Shown: positions 34,796 to 44,332, numbered from the stretch's first letter. The stretch is 64,000 nt of DNA from JBHHZJ01 sp046758005 (GCA_046758005.1 JBHHZJ010000001.1:1-64000), one strand, 5' to 3'. The notes: generated from the sequence alone by a model not told the origin. Translations and numbers: made by a program.

Positions 34796-36412
34796 ATGGG
34801 AGGACAGGGTCAGACCGCAGCCAAGGAGACGGCACCGCGCGCATGGCGCCGCCTGGCGACGCTGTGCGTCGCGTTTTTCATGGTGGCCTGCGCCACCCAG
34901 GACACGCGGGCCCCGGCCAATCAGGATTTGTCGTTGGCCAACCGCCTGTTCAGCGTCGGCTACCGGGATGTCGCCGACATCTACATCGATGACGTGGCCG
35001 TCTCCGACCTAGCGGTCGCCGGGCTCAACGGCCTGTCGAGCATCGACTCGGACCTAGCCGTGTCGCGCAGCGGCGGGCGCATCCTGATGTCGATCGACGG
35101 CCAGCAGGCCGGCGCCTTCGCCGCCCCGGCCGTCGGCGATACCGAGGGTTGGGGCAACCTCACTGCGGCGGCGCTCAACATCGGGCGGGTCCGCTCGGCC
35201 GAACTCGACGCGGCGGAGCCGGAGCGGCTCTACGAGGTCGTCTTCGACGGCATGCTGAGCGAGCTGGACGGCTTCTCACGCTACGCCGGGCGCGAGGAGG
35301 CGCGCGAAAACCGGGCCAGCCGCGACGGCTTCGGCGGCATCGGGGTGCGCATCCGGCTGATCGACCAGGGCGTGCGCATCCTGTCGGTCATGGAGGACAC
35401 GCCGGCCGAGCGCTCTGGGCTGCGCGACAACGACGTGATCACCGAAATCGACGGCGAGCCGACCGTGGGCCTGAGCCAACGCGACGTCGTGCGGCGCTTG
35501 CGCGGTCCCTTGCGTAGCAGGGTCGCGTTGACCGTCAAGCGGGACAGCGCGCCCCGCCCGCTGAACATCCAGGTCGTACGCGCGCACATCGTGCCGCAGA
35601 CCGTGAGGTACAGCCGGATCGGCAAGGTAGCGCACATCCGGGTCAGCGGGTTCAATCAAAGCACGACGCGCACGTTGCGCGACAAGATGAAGCTGGCCAC
35701 GCGGGACCTCGGTCCCGAGCTCGCGGGCTTCGTGCTCGACCTGCGCGGCAACCCGGGCGGCCTGCTCGATCAGGCCGTCGCCGTCAGCGATCTTTTCGTC
35801 ACCGGCGGCCGCATCGTCTCGACCCACGGCCGCCACCCCGACAGCCACCAATACTTCGACGCCGAGCCCGACGACGTGGCCAAGCACAAGCCGGTGGTGG
35901 TGCTGGTCAACGGCAACTCCGCCTCGGCCTCGGAGATCGTCGCCGCGGCGCTTCAGGATGCCGGGCGGGCGGTCGTGGTCGGCACCAGCTCGTTCGGCAA
36001 GGGCACGGTTCAGACGGTGCTGCGCCTGCCTAACGAGGGGGAGCTGACACTCACTTGGGCGCGGTTCCACGCCCCGTCCGGCTACGGGCTCAACGGGCGC
36101 GGGGTCATGCCCGACATCTGCACGGCCGGCGACATGGCCAGCGCCGAAGAAGTGCTGGAGCGGCTGCGCCGGGGCCTGCTGCCGGTCGATCGGGCCACAG
36201 TGCGCAAGGAGCTCGATCCCGTCGACGGCGCGGCTATCGACTCGTTCCGTGCCGCGTGCCCGCCCGGACGGGGAGAGCCGGACGTGGACCTCGAGGTGGC
36301 GCGGCGCCTGCTCGAGAATCCGGCGCTGTTCGCCCGCGCCTTGGGCGCCGAGGAACCCGACACGGCGCGCGCCAGCGCGCGCCAGCCGGTCATCGCGCAC
36401 AGCCCGGAGTGA
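34796..36412 (+). CDS. C-terminal processing peptidase (S41), lipoprotein
   Basis: A 538-residue CtpA-like protease. The signal ends with lipobox MVAC (Cys about residue 32), so it should be lipid-anchored in the periplasm. A PDZ domain (GGIGVRIRLIDQGVRILSVM, about residues 180-265) precedes the S41 core. The Ser/Lys dyad is visible: Ser in NGNSASASEIVAAAL and Lys in SSFGKGTVQ. Such proteases trim C-termini or degrade envelope proteins. An N-terminal region (about 40-170) is family-specific. It has its own A+T-rich upstream region of 192 bases. Confidence 0.9.
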   Translation: MGGQGQTAAKETAPRAWRRLATLCVAFFMVACATQDTRAPANQDLSLANRLFSVGYRDVADIYIDDVAVSDLAVAGLNGLSSIDSDLAVSRSGGRILMSIDGQQAGAFAAPAVGDTEGWGNLTAAALNIGRVRSAELDAAEPERLYEVVFDGMLSELDGFSRYAGREEARENRASRDGFGGIGVRIRLIDQGVRILSVMEDTPAERSGLRDNDVITEIDGEPTVGLSQRDVVRRLRGPLRSRVALTVKRDSAPRPLNIQVVRAHIVPQTVRYSRIGKVAHIRVSGFNQSTTRTLRDKMKLATRDLGPELAGFVLDLRGNPGGLLDQAVAVSDLFVTGGRIVSTHGRHPDSHQYFDAEPDDVAKHKPVVVLVNGNSASASEIVAAALQDAGRAVVVGTSSFGKGTVQTVLRLPNEGELTLTWARFHAPSGYGLNGRGVMPDICTAGDMASAEEVLERLRRGLLPVDRATVRKELDPVDGAAIDSFRAACPPGRGEPDVDLEVARRLLENPALFARALGAEEPDTARASARQPVIAHSPE

Positions 36413-36521
36413 CCGCCGCGCCGGCGGCCGCGGCCGGCCAGGCGGACGGGGTTGACTCGCCCCGCCGGCCCGCTATCCTCGCGCCCCGAGCCGCCCCGCG
36501 CCGCGCGACGAGGACAGCGCC

Positions 36522-36689
36522 ATGGCCAAGCCGACGACCCAACTGATCAAGATGGTGTCCACCGCGGACACGGGTTACTTCTACGTGACCAGGAAGAACG
36601 CCCGGACGATGACCGAGAAGCTGGAACTGCGCAGATACGATCCGCGCGCGCGCAAGCACGTCGTCTTCAAGGAATCGAAGATGAAGTAG
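36522..36689 (+). CDS. rpmG: 50S ribosomal protein L33
   Basis: A 55-residue L33 of the cysteine-free type: [20 protein letters not shown], then [19 protein letters not shown] and a C-terminal [11 protein letters not shown]. It lacks the CxxC pairs of the zinc-binding form, so it should function under zinc limitation. GAGGA lies 8 bases before the ATG. A strong hairpin follows after 29 bases. It is convergent with pleD; the rpmG-pleD-divK neighbourhood is common in alphaproteobacteria. Confidence 0.96.
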   Translation: MAKPTTQLIKMVSTADTGYFYVTRKNARTMTEKLELRRYDPRARKHVVFKESKMK

Positions 36690-36718
36690 CCGGGCGCCGC
36701 GGACGCCCCGGCAACGCG

Positions 36719-36744
36719 AACGGCCGCCCTTTCGGCGGCCGTTT
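36719..36744. terminator. Hairpin terminator between rpmG and pleD
   Basis: AACGGCCGCC (36719-36728), loop CTTTC, GGCGGCCGTT (36734-36743): a perfect 10-bp stem in the convergent gap. A short TTT follows on the plus strand. It probably ends rpmG and may serve pleD from the other side. Confidence 0.75.
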
Positions 36745-36767
36745 GCGCGTCACCCCGGCCGGCGCCC

Positions 36768-38186
36768 TCAACCGCCCGCGGCGGCGCTCTTCGTGCCGTC
36801 CGCCGGGTCGCCGAGGTCCGCCGAGCACACCCGGTTGCGGCCGCTGCGCTTGGCGGCATAAAGCGCCGCGTCGGCGCGCCCGAGCAGGCTTTCCGTCGTC
36901 TCCATGGGGTCGGTCGTCGTCGCCACCCCGATCGATGCGGTGATCTTGAGCGGCCGCTCGCAGCCGCTCGCCGGAAACGGCTCCGCCTCGAGGCGGCCGC
37001 GCAAACGCTCGGCCACCGCGATCGCCACATCGGCCAACGTGTTCGGCATGATGACGATGAATTCCTCCCCGCCGTGCCGGGCCAGGAGATCGAAGTCGCG
37101 AATGCTCGTCCCGACCCGCCGGGCCACGCCCTTGAGGACGTCGTCGCCTGCCGCGTGCCCGTGGGTGTCGTTGACGGCCTTGAAGTGATCGATGTCGAAG
37201 AGCATGACCGAGACCGGCTTGTTGGTGTCGCCGATTTCCATGATCTTGCGGTCAAGATGGGCGTTCATGTAGCGCCGATTGTAGATTCCGGTCAGCGAAT
37301 CCGTGTAGGCCATGGACACGCTTTTCTCGAGCATGTTGCGCAACTGATCGTGATAACGCCGGCGCCGGATCTGGGTCCGCGTGCGCGCGCGCAACTCGTT
37401 GCGGTCGATCGGCCGGATCAGGTAGTCGGTCACGCCGAGATCGAGACCCTTGGCCAGCTCCTGGAGGTCGTCTGCCTCCAGGATCAACAGGATGGGCACG
37501 TGGCGCGTCGCGTCATGAGTCCGGAACTGCGAGCACAGCCGCAGCCCGTCCTCGCCCGATAGCTTCAAGCTGACGATGATGAGATCCGGGACGCGCTCGC
37601 GGCCGCTCTCCAAAGCCTGCACGCCCGAGGCCGCCCGCGCCACCTCGTGGCCCGCCTCGGTCAGGTAGGCGCTCAACGTCTTGGCGGTCACCTCATGGCT
37701 TTCGACCAAGAGGATTTTGCCGTGTTCGTCGTCGTCTTCGTCGCCCCATGCCCCGTCTCCGGAAACGTCGAGCTGCCCGGTCGCGGCATGGCGGACGCGC
37801 AGCTCGTCCATCATCACCTTGAGCCGTGTGAGCGAGCGCACGCGCGCGAACAGGGCGACGTCGTTGACCGGTTTGGAGAGAAAGTCGTCGGCCCCGGCTT
37901 CGAGCCCGCGCACCCGGTCGCTCGTATCGCTGAGCGCCGTGACCATGACGACGGGGATGTGCCGTGTCTTCGGATCGCCTTTGAGGCGCCTGGCGACCTC
38001 GAAACCGTCCATGCCCGGCATCATGACGTCGAGCAGGATAAGGTCGGGCGCCTGAGTGGCTGCGGCCTCCAGGGCGGAGGGCCCGTCGCTTGCGGTCAGA
38101 ACCTCGAAGTACTCGGCCGTCAGCTTGGCCTCGAGCAACTTCACGTTGGCCGGGATGTCGTCAACAACGAGAATCCTGGCAGACAT
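36768..38186 (-). CDS. pleD: PleD-type diguanylate cyclase response regulator
   Basis: A 472-residue protein with receiver, receiver and GGDEF domains. The first receiver has DDIPANVKLLEAKL and the phospho-acceptor in LILLDVMMPG; the second (ILLVESHEVTAKTLSAYL) lacks the acidic pair and serves dimerisation. The GGDEF domain reads RHGGEEFIVIMP, with the inhibitory RxxD site (RDFD) five residues before. In Caulobacter PleD makes c-di-GMP when phosphorylated and drives the swarmer-to-stalked change. It lies 21 bases after divK, its usual operon partner. Confidence 0.96.
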   Translation of the reverse strand: MSARILVVDDIPANVKLLEAKLTAEYFEVLTASDGPSALEAAATQAPDLILLDVMMPGMDGFEVARRLKGDPKTRHIPVVMVTALSDTSDRVRGLEAGADDFLSKPVNDVALFARVRSLTRLKVMMDELRVRHAATGQLDVSGDGAWGDEDDDEHGKILLVESHEVTAKTLSAYLTEAGHEVARAASGVQALESGRERVPDLIIVSLKLSGEDGLRLCSQFRTHDATRHVPILLILEADDLQELAKGLDLGVTDYLIRPIDRNELRARTRTQIRRRRYHDQLRNMLEKSVSMAYTDSLTGIYNRRYMNAHLDRKIMEIGDTNKPVSVMLFDIDHFKAVNDTHGHAAGDDVLKGVARRVGTSIRDFDLLARHGGEEFIVIMPNTLADVAIAVAERLRGRLEAEPFPASGCERPLKITASIGVATTTDPMETTESLLGRADAALYAAKRSGRNRVCSADLGDPADGTKSAAAGG

Positions 38187-38207
38187 CGATGGACACTTGC
38201 CGTCTGC

Positions 38208-38597
38208 TCAGCTCAAGAATCGCTGAACCGTTTGTAGGAAATGGGTCACCGAGATCGGCTTGGAAATATAGGCCTCGCAACCACCCTCGCGGATTTTCTC
38301 CTCGTCGCCCTTCATGGCAAACGCCGTCACCGCGACCACGGGGATCGACTTCAGGTTGTCGTCTTCCTTGATCCATTTCGTGACCTCCAGGCCGGAGACC
38401 TCCGGCAGCTGGATGTCCATAAGGATCAGGTCCGGACGATGCTCGCGCGCCAGCCGAAGGGCCTCGAGTCCGTCCTTGGTCTGAAGAATGTGGTATCCGT
38501 GCGCTTCGAGCAAGTCGTGAAAAAGCTTCATGTTGAGCTCGTTGTCCTCCACGACCAGGACCGTCTTCTCAGATCCATTCACCGAATCGGACTTCAC
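38208..38597 (-). CDS. divK: Cell-cycle response regulator DivK
   Basis: A 129-residue single-domain receiver. [20 protein letters not shown] carries the acidic pocket, [14 protein letters not shown] the phospho-Asp, [13 protein letters not shown] the Thr and AYISKPIS the Lys. It controls the DivJ/PleC/CckA pathway through DivL in alphaproteobacteria. The start is taken as GTG at 38597 because GGGGAA precedes it and it gives the standard length; upstream in-frame sequence is not conserved-looking. A perfect 16-base palindrome lies 136 bases upstream. Confidence 0.95.
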   Translation of the reverse strand: MKSDSVNGSEKTVLVVEDNELNMKLFHDLLEAHGYHILQTKDGLEALRLAREHRPDLILMDIQLPEVSGLEVTKWIKEDDNLKSIPVVAVTAFAMKGDEEKIREGGCEAYISKPISVTHFLQTVQRFLS

Positions 38598-39064
38598 AGC
38601 GTCGTTCCCCTTCTCGTAAGATCCGCCCAAAAAATAAGCTGGGCCGGCCATTTTCGGACGCCACGCGGCCGCTACGCGGCGCCCGTTCCCGATCACCGTA
38701 AGCACCCTCCAACATCGTCGAATCGTCTCGTCCCTAGTGCACACTAGGTGAATATTGTTAATGATTGGTAAGGATTTGCCGACCGCGGCCAGCGCGTGGA
38801 GGCACTGAAACGGCGACCCGCGCCGGGCGGTTCGGATACCAACCGGTTTACCATCTAGTCTCTTAATATTCATTTATAATATGTTGGTTTTGAATGAGAT
38901 TTCTCGGTCCATCGAGCCCAGATCCCGGGGGCAAGGGATCGCATCCCGGGCCCGGCGAACGACCGCCGCGCAACCGGCGCGGTTCGGCCTGGGTCCACGA
39001 TCGTGCGCTACTCCGGTTGAATCGGACGGGAACGGGCGATACTGAGATACCGAGCTGCACGCCG
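38598..39064. other. Divergent regulatory region of divK and the ROK kinase
   Basis: Non-coding gap of 467 bases with A+T-rich patches (38750-38775 and 38850-38890). It holds the palindrome at 38733-38748, a GAATC (GANTC methylation-type) site near 38720 and TTAA-containing half sites (TTAATGATTGGTAAGG near 38759). These features suit control by CtrA and CcrM, as known for divK in Caulobacter, but the matches are imperfect. Confidence 0.5.
38733..38748. promoter_or_regulatory. Perfect 16-bp palindrome upstream of divK
   Basis: CCTAGTG-CA-CACTAGG reads the same on both strands. Its place in the divK upstream region suggests a binding site for a dimeric regulator. The binding protein is unknown. 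Confidence 0.45.
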
Positions 39065-40054
39065 ATGGAGTCGCGCCGACGACGGCAGGCGGGAACGGTG
39101 TCCGAGGACCGGGCCATCCGAATCGGGATCGATCTGGGCGGCACCAAGATCGAGGCGATCGCCCTGGACGGCACGGGCCGCGCGCTCGTGCGCCGGCGGG
39201 TCGCGACGCCGCGCGACGATTACGCGGGCACGGTCGAAGCGGTCCGCGCACTGGTCGCCGCCGTCGAGGCAGAGCTCGGCCGGCGCGGCAGCATCGGCGT
39301 CGGCATCCCCGGCGCGGTCTCGCTCGCGACGGGAACGGTCAAGAACGCCAATTCCACCTGGCTCATCGGCCGCCCGCTCGACCGCGACCTCGGCGCCGCG
39401 CTGGGCCGGCCGGTGCGCCTTTCCAACGACGCCAATTGCTTCGCCCTGTCCGAGGCGGTGGACGGGGCGGCGACCGGCGCGGCCGTCGTCTTCGGCGTGA
39501 TTCTCGGCACCGGCGTCGGCGCGGGCATCGTGGTGAACGGCCGGCCCCTGGTCGGGCGCAACGCGATCGCGGGCGAGTGGGGACACAATCCCCTGCCCTG
39601 GCCGCGCGACGAGGAGCGGCCCGGACCGCGGTGCTATTGCGGCAAGCGGGGCTGCATCGAGACATTCCTGTCCGGGCCCGGCCTGGGGCGCGACTATGCG
39701 GCGGCGAGCGGCGCCGAGCGGCCCCCCGAGGACGTGGTGGCGGGCGCCTCCGCCGGCGACCCGGCGGCCACGGCCGCGCTGGAGCGCTACGAGGACCGGC
39801 TGGCCCGAAGTCTCGCGGCCGTGATCAACGTGCTCGATCCCGAGGTGATCGTACTGGGCGGCGGCCTGTCCAACATCGCGCGCCTCTATGAAACGGTGCC
39901 CGCGCGCGTGCCCGCCTACGTCTTCTCGGACCGGGTCGACACCACGATCGTCGCCCCGCACCACGGCGACTCCGGCGGCGTGCGCGGCGCGGCGTGGCTG
40001 TGGGGCGCAGACGAGCGGGCCGAGGCGCTCGGCGCAGGGGCGACGCGGCCGTGA
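39065..40054 (+). CDS. ROK family sugar kinase (fructokinase-like)
   Basis: A 329-residue ROK kinase. RIGIDLGGTKIEAIALDG is the ATP phosphate loop; GVGIPGAVSL, the catalytic Asp in LSNDANCFAL, GVILGTGVGAGIVVNG and the zinc motif CYCGKRGCIETFLSGPGL follow. This set fits fructokinase or N-acetylglucosamine kinase. The start at 39065 (MESRRRR) is chosen; a GTG at 39098 is also good, while the frame further upstream is not conserved-looking. Its TGA overlaps the GTG of dinB, coupling two unrelated functions. Confidence 0.88.
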   Translation: MESRRRRQAGTVSEDRAIRIGIDLGGTKIEAIALDGTGRALVRRRVATPRDDYAGTVEAVRALVAAVEAELGRRGSIGVGIPGAVSLATGTVKNANSTWLIGRPLDRDLGAALGRPVRLSNDANCFALSEAVDGAATGAAVVFGVILGTGVGAGIVVNGRPLVGRNAIAGEWGHNPLPWPRDEERPGPRCYCGKRGCIETFLSGPGLGRDYAAASGAERPPEDVVAGASAGDPAATAALERYEDRLARSLAAVINVLDPEVIVLGGGLSNIARLYETVPARVPAYVFSDRVDTTIVAPHHGDSGGVRGAAWLWGADERAEALGAGATRP

Positions 40055-41394
40055 GCGCGCTCTGCCAAAGCTGCCTGACCACCTTCGAGGATGACCCGGG
40101 CGGGCCCGCGAACGCCGGCCGTTGTCCGGCGTGCGGCGCGCCGCGGCTGCTCGCGCACCCGGAGCTGCACGCGCTCACCATCGCCCACATAGACTGCGAC
40201 GCCTTCTACGCCAACGTGGAGAAGCGCGACCGGCCCGAGCTGCGCGACAAGCCGGTCATCGTTGGTGGCGGCCGAAGGGGCGTGGTGTCGGCCGCCTGTT
40301 ACGTGGCCCGCCTCTACGGCATCCACTCGGCCATGCCCATGTTCAAGGCGCTGAAAGCGTGCCCGGACGCCGTGGTCCTGCGGCCCGACATGGCCAAGTA
40401 CCAGCGCATCGGACGCCGCATCCGGGACATGATGCTGGAGGTCACCCCCCTGGTCGAGCCGCTATCCATCGACGAGGCCTTCCTCGACCTCTCCGGCACC
40501 GAGGTCCTGCACGGCGGTTGGCCGGCCCGCACGCTGGCGAGGCTCGCCCAGCGAATCGAGGCGGAGCTGGACCTCACCGTTTCGATCGGGCTCAGTTACA
40601 ACAAATTCCTGGCCAAGATTGCTTCCGACCTGGACAAGCCGCGCGGCTTCGCGGTCGTCGGCCGGGCCGACGCGCCCCGCTTCCTCGAGGATAAGCCGGT
40701 GCGCATCGTCTGGGGCGTGGGCAAGGCGCTGCAACAAGCGTTGGAGCGGGACGGCATCAGGACGATCCGGGACCTGCGCGGGCACGAGGACGCGCGCCTG
40801 ATCGCCCGTTACGGCGCAATGGGCCGGCGCCTCTGCCGCTTCGCCCGCGGCCGGGACGACCGCCGCATCGAGCCGAACGCGCCGGCCAAGAGCGTCTCCG
40901 CGGAGACCACCTTCGACGAGGACATCGCCGACCCGCGGGTCCTGCGCGCCCGGCTCTGGCCGCTGTGCGAAAAGGTGGCGGCCCGGATGAAGCGCGCCGG
41001 CCTGGCGGGCCGCGGTGTCACGCTCAAGCTGAAAAGCCACGATTTCCGGCAGCTCAGCCGGAGCCGTCGGCTCGGCGACCCGACGTGCCTGGCCGAGGTG
41101 CTCTACCGCGCCGCCCTGCCGCTGCTCGAGCGCGAGGCCGACGGGCGGCGCTTCCGCCTCATCGGCATCGGCGCGAGCGACTTGGTGGACGGGGCGCTCG
41201 CCGACCCTCCGGACCCGCTGAACCCCGACCGGGAACGCCAAGTTCGGGTCGAGAAGGCCATCGATGCGGTGCGCGCCAAGCTCGGCGAGGCCGCGATCGG
41301 CAAGGGCCGCGGCCTGGAGCCCAAGGCGCCGGCCAAACGGGCGCAACCGCCCCGGGTGCGGCCGGAGCATGCACGAACGCCCAAGAGCGGCTAA
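40051..41394 (+). CDS. dinB: DNA polymerase IV with N-terminal zinc ribbon
   Basis: Y-family translesion polymerase, 447 residues. Ahead of the palm domain lies an extension with two CxxC pairs (CQSC, CPAC; about residues 5-35), likely a zinc ribbon that E. coli DinB lacks; I recall this in alphaproteobacterial copies. The catalytic acids are in HIDCDAFYANVE and SIDEAFLDLSG, followed by the steric loop SIGLSYNKFLAKIASD and the helix-hairpin-helix ARYGAMGRRL. The GTG start overlaps the ROK stop (GTGA). No clear LexA box is seen. The gene ends 4 bases into the opposite eipB gene. Confidence 0.94.
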   Translation: MSALCQSCLTTFEDDPGGPANAGRCPACGAPRLLAHPELHALTIAHIDCDAFYANVEKRDRPELRDKPVIVGGGRRGVVSAACYVARLYGIHSAMPMFKALKACPDAVVLRPDMAKYQRIGRRIRDMMLEVTPLVEPLSIDEAFLDLSGTEVLHGGWPARTLARLAQRIEAELDLTVSIGLSYNKFLAKIASDLDKPRGFAVVGRADAPRFLEDKPVRIVWGVGKALQQALERDGIRTIRDLRGHEDARLIARYGAMGRRLCRFARGRDDRRIEPNAPAKSVSAETTFDEDIADPRVLRARLWPLCEKVAARMKRAGLAGRGVTLKLKSHDFRQLSRSRRLGDPTCLAEVLYRAALPLLEREADGRRFRLIGIGASDLVDGALADPPDPLNPDRERQVRVEKAIDAVRAKLGEAAIGKGRGLEPKAPAKRAQPPRVRPEHARTPKSG

Positions 41395-42230
41395 CACCCC
41401 GGCGGGGGCAGGGCCTCGAGGAACTCCAGGTCGGCGCGCAGCGCGAAGTCGCCGTAATCGAGCACGAGCTCGTCCACCACGCCGTTGGCGAACAGGCGCA
41501 GGGCCTGCTCGTGTTCCGGCTCGGCCACGGTCTCGTCCGTGCCGAAGAACGCCAGGTGCAGGCGCCAGGACCTCTGGCCGCGCAACAGGGGAGAATCGAA
41601 GCGCAACTCGCGGTCGGCCGGCAGCGATTGCGATAGCGCCGCGTTGACGCCGAACAGGCCTTCGTCGCCGGAGCCGTCGAAGACCGAGCGCCACAGCGGC
41701 ATCTCGCCGCGCTCGGCCGCGTCCATCAGGACCAGCGAATGTGCCGTGGGAAACAGCGTGCCCTTGGGCAGGACGACCTCGCGCGGCTCCGGCTCGCTGT
41801 AGGTCGCAAGGCCGCCCGCGCCGGGTCCGCGCAGGCGCGCCTCGCCGCGCAGTTCCTCGCTCGTGGCGCCGGCGTTCAGACGGCGGATGAAGAAGCGGTA
41901 GCGCAACCCGTCCTTGGCCTCGAAGGCGCTCAAGGTCCACCCGAAGTCGATGACCCGGCCTTCGGCGGAGACCATCTGGACCCGCGTGCGCTGACTGACG
42001 GCCCAGCCGGTGCACACGTCCGCCCATTGGAACTCAAGCTTGCCGTGTGCCTGGGTGACCGAGTTGCCGCCGCCGGCCGCCTTGGCCAGGCTCAGCTGAT
42101 AGACCGCGCGGTGCGGTGTGATGACCGGCCCGGCGAGCGCGGCGGGCCCGGCGAACAGGGCCGGCCACGGCCCGAAAAAGGCGAGCACGGCCCACGTCGC
42201 GCGCAGGACAAGGCGGCCAGGATGCGACAT
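41391..42230 (-). CDS. EipB-like cell-envelope integrity protein (DUF1849)
   Basis: A 279-residue exported protein. The signal is hydrophobic (ATWAVLAFFGPWPALFAGPA, about residues 11-30) with cleavage near AALAG. The mature part starts TPHRAVYQLSLAKA and has DVCTGWAVSQRTRVQMV, FEAKDGLRYRFF and LPKGTLFPTAHSLVLMDAA, which match the EipB/DUF1849 family that forms a periplasmic beta-spiral barrel and maintains the envelope. A late Cys at the very C-terminus (PPPGC) may pair with the Cys in DVCTGW. The start at 42230 places the signal N-terminal. Confidence 0.85.
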   Translation of the reverse strand: MSHPGRLVLRATWAVLAFFGPWPALFAGPAALAGPVITPHRAVYQLSLAKAAGGGNSVTQAHGKLEFQWADVCTGWAVSQRTRVQMVSAEGRVIDFGWTLSAFEAKDGLRYRFFIRRLNAGATSEELRGEARLRGPGAGGLATYSEPEPREVVLPKGTLFPTAHSLVLMDAAERGEMPLWRSVFDGSGDEGLFGVNAALSQSLPADRELRFDSPLLRGQRSWRLHLAFFGTDETVAEPEHEQALRLFANGVVDELVLDYGDFALRADLEFLEALPPPGC

Positions 42231-42483
42231 GCGCGGCTCCCCGTCGGGCGCGGACGGCCGGCGGGCCCCGCCGCCGACGCCGGTCCCGGATGTGATCGGC
42301 CGGGACAATAGCACTCGGATACGCGCCGGCAACGCCCAATTCACGACGCGCCGCCGTGCGCCACCGTTCCCGACGCCGATGCTCTCGCCGCGGCCACCGA
42401 ACGTGTTATGACAGCGGGCTTGGCCCCCGCCGGCCAGGGCGGCCAAGGCATCCTTGGAACCAAGCAACGCTCGGGGAGGTCCG

Positions 42484-43449
42484 ATGAGTGCAAAAGCCGC
42501 CGTTCTCGTCACGCGCAAATTGCCGGACGCCGTCATGCAACGACTCGCCCGCGAGTTCGATGCTCGTTTGAACGAAGACGACCGCCTCTATGGCCCCGAC
42601 GAAGTCATTGAGCGCTCTCGCGGCTGCGACGGCATCCTGTGCTGCTCGTCGGAGAAGTTCACCGCCGAATTGATCGGGAATCTGCCGGACGGCGTGCGGG
42701 CATTGGCAACTTTCTCGGTGGGTACGGAGCACATCGACCTCGCGGCCGCCAAGCGGCGCGAACTCATCGTCACCAACACGCCCGAGGTGCTGACCGATTC
42801 GACCGCCGACATCGCCATGCTGCTGATGCTGGGCGCGGCGCGGCGCGCCTACGAGGGCGAGCGGATGGTGCGCGAGGACCGTTGGACCGGCTGGACGCCG
42901 ACCCAGCTGCTCGGCGTGCACGTCACCGGCAAGCGCCTGGGCGTCCTCGGCATGGGGCGCATCGGTCGGGCCGTGGCGCGGCGCGCCCGCGGCTTCGACA
43001 TGGTCGTCCACTACCACAACCGGACGCGCCTGCCGCCCGAGCTGGAGGACGGCGGCGTCTACCACGCCGGGCCGGAGGACCTGCTCCGCGCCTCGGACTT
43101 CCTGTCGATCCACTGCCCGGCCACGCCGCAGACCCACCATTTCCTCGACGCCCGGCGGATCGGCCTGCTGCCCGACGGCGCGATCGTGATCAACACGGCG
43201 CGCGGCGCGATCGTCGACGACGCGGCGCTGATCGCCGCGCTCAAGGCAGGCAAGCTGGCCGCCGCCGGGCTGGACGTTTTCGAGGGCGAGCCGCGAATCC
43301 ACCCCGGCTACCGGAAGCTGGACAACGTCTTCCTCCTGCCGCATCTGGGCAGCGCCACCCTGGAGACCCGCAACGCCATGGGCTTCAAGTGCTGCGACAA
43401 CCTGGACGCGATCTTTGCCGGGCGGGAGCCGCCCGACCGGGTCGTCTGA
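42484..43449 (+). CDS. D-2-hydroxyacid dehydrogenase (glyoxylate reductase-like)
   Basis: A 321-residue NAD(P)-dependent D-isomer 2-hydroxyacid dehydrogenase. LGVLGMGRIGRAVARRARGF is the Rossmann loop; Arg in NTARGAIVDD, Glu in VFEGEPRIHP and His in LLPHLGSATLETR form the catalytic set. The family reduces glyoxylate or hydroxypyruvate; formate/phosphoglycerate dehydrogenase-type substrates are less likely without ACT domain. GGGGAGG precedes the ATG at 42484 by 5 bases. Stands alone between the divergent eipB and the GGDEF gene. Confidence 0.92.
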   Translation: MSAKAAVLVTRKLPDAVMQRLAREFDARLNEDDRLYGPDEVIERSRGCDGILCCSSEKFTAELIGNLPDGVRALATFSVGTEHIDLAAAKRRELIVTNTPEVLTDSTADIAMLLMLGAARRAYEGERMVREDRWTGWTPTQLLGVHVTGKRLGVLGMGRIGRAVARRARGFDMVVHYHNRTRLPPELEDGGVYHAGPEDLLRASDFLSIHCPATPQTHHFLDARRIGLLPDGAIVINTARGAIVDDAALIAALKAGKLAAAGLDVFEGEPRIHPGYRKLDNVFLLPHLGSATLETRNAMGFKCCDNLDAIFAGREPPDRVV

Positions 43450-43612
43450 CCGGCGCCGGCGAACCGCCGGCCGGCAGAAGCTGCCGGAGGGCAGGACCTG
43501 CCTCGCGGGGCCCCTGGAAAGGCGCCCTTTCCCTGGGTTCCGGCGGTGGCACGGGGCTTGCGTGTGAAGTGTCTCGTCGAGCGCATCGACGGCGACGAGT
43601 GGAGGCCGCCTC

Positions 43613-44332
43613 ATGAACCTGAGCCACGTCGAGACCGAAATCGGCCCCTTCGGCGGAGACCCCGTGCCGCCCCTGTGCGCGGCCGCCGACCGGCTGCGCC
43701 GCCTGGCGGCCCGGCGGGTCGAGCCGGTCGGCCCGAGCGAGCGCGAACTGATCGACCAGGTGCTCGCGGCCGCGGCCCGGGCCGAGCAGGCCCTGGCCGT
43801 GCAGCGTGCGCGCATCCGCCACCTGGAGAGCCTGTCGATGACCGACGAGCTGACCGGCCTGCTCAATCGCCGGGGCCTGCGCCTGGAGCTCGACCGGGCG
43901 CTCGCCAGGGCGCAGCGGAGCCGGGAGACGGGCCAACTGGTGCTCTGCGACCTGGACCGCTTCAAGGCGATCAACGACTCCTACGGCCACATGGCCGGGG
44001 ACGCGGTGCTCTGCGCCGTGGCCGGGCTGCTGCAGGCCAAGACGCGGCGCAGCGACTACGTGGCGCGGCTGGGCGGCGACGAGTTCGCCGTGCTCCTGAC
44101 CCAAAGCGCCCCGGCGCAGGCCGAGCCCCGGATGACGACGCTGGCCCGGGCGGTCAACGGCCTGATCGTGGAGTGGAACGGGCACCGCATCCCGGTCACG
44201 GCCAGTTTCGGCGCCGAGGGCTACCATTGGGGCAGCCAGCCCGAGACGCTGCTGTTCCTCGCCGACCGGGCGCTCTACCGGCACAAGGGCCCGCGCCTGG
44301 TCAGCACGACCCCGGACCGCGCGGCGTCCTGA
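43613..44332 (+). CDS. Small diguanylate cyclase (GGDEF)
   Basis: A 239-residue protein with an N-terminal helical, probably coiled-coil, region (about residues 20-80, LIDQVLAAAARAEQALAVQR) and one GGDEF domain starting DELTGLLNRRGL. The active loop is RLGGDEFAVLL and the inhibitory RxxD (RRSD) is five residues upstream, so c-di-GMP synthesis with product feedback is expected. No membrane segment or sensory domain is present. GGAGG precedes the ATG. It may act with PleD, 5 kb away. Confidence 0.92.
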   Translation: MNLSHVETEIGPFGGDPVPPLCAAADRLRRLAARRVEPVGPSERELIDQVLAAAARAEQALAVQRARIRHLESLSMTDELTGLLNRRGLRLELDRALARAQRSRETGQLVLCDLDRFKAINDSYGHMAGDAVLCAVAGLLQAKTRRSDYVARLGGDEFAVLLTQSAPAQAEPRMTTLARAVNGLIVEWNGHRIPVTASFGAEGYHWGSQPETLLFLADRALYRHKGPRLVSTTPDRAAS

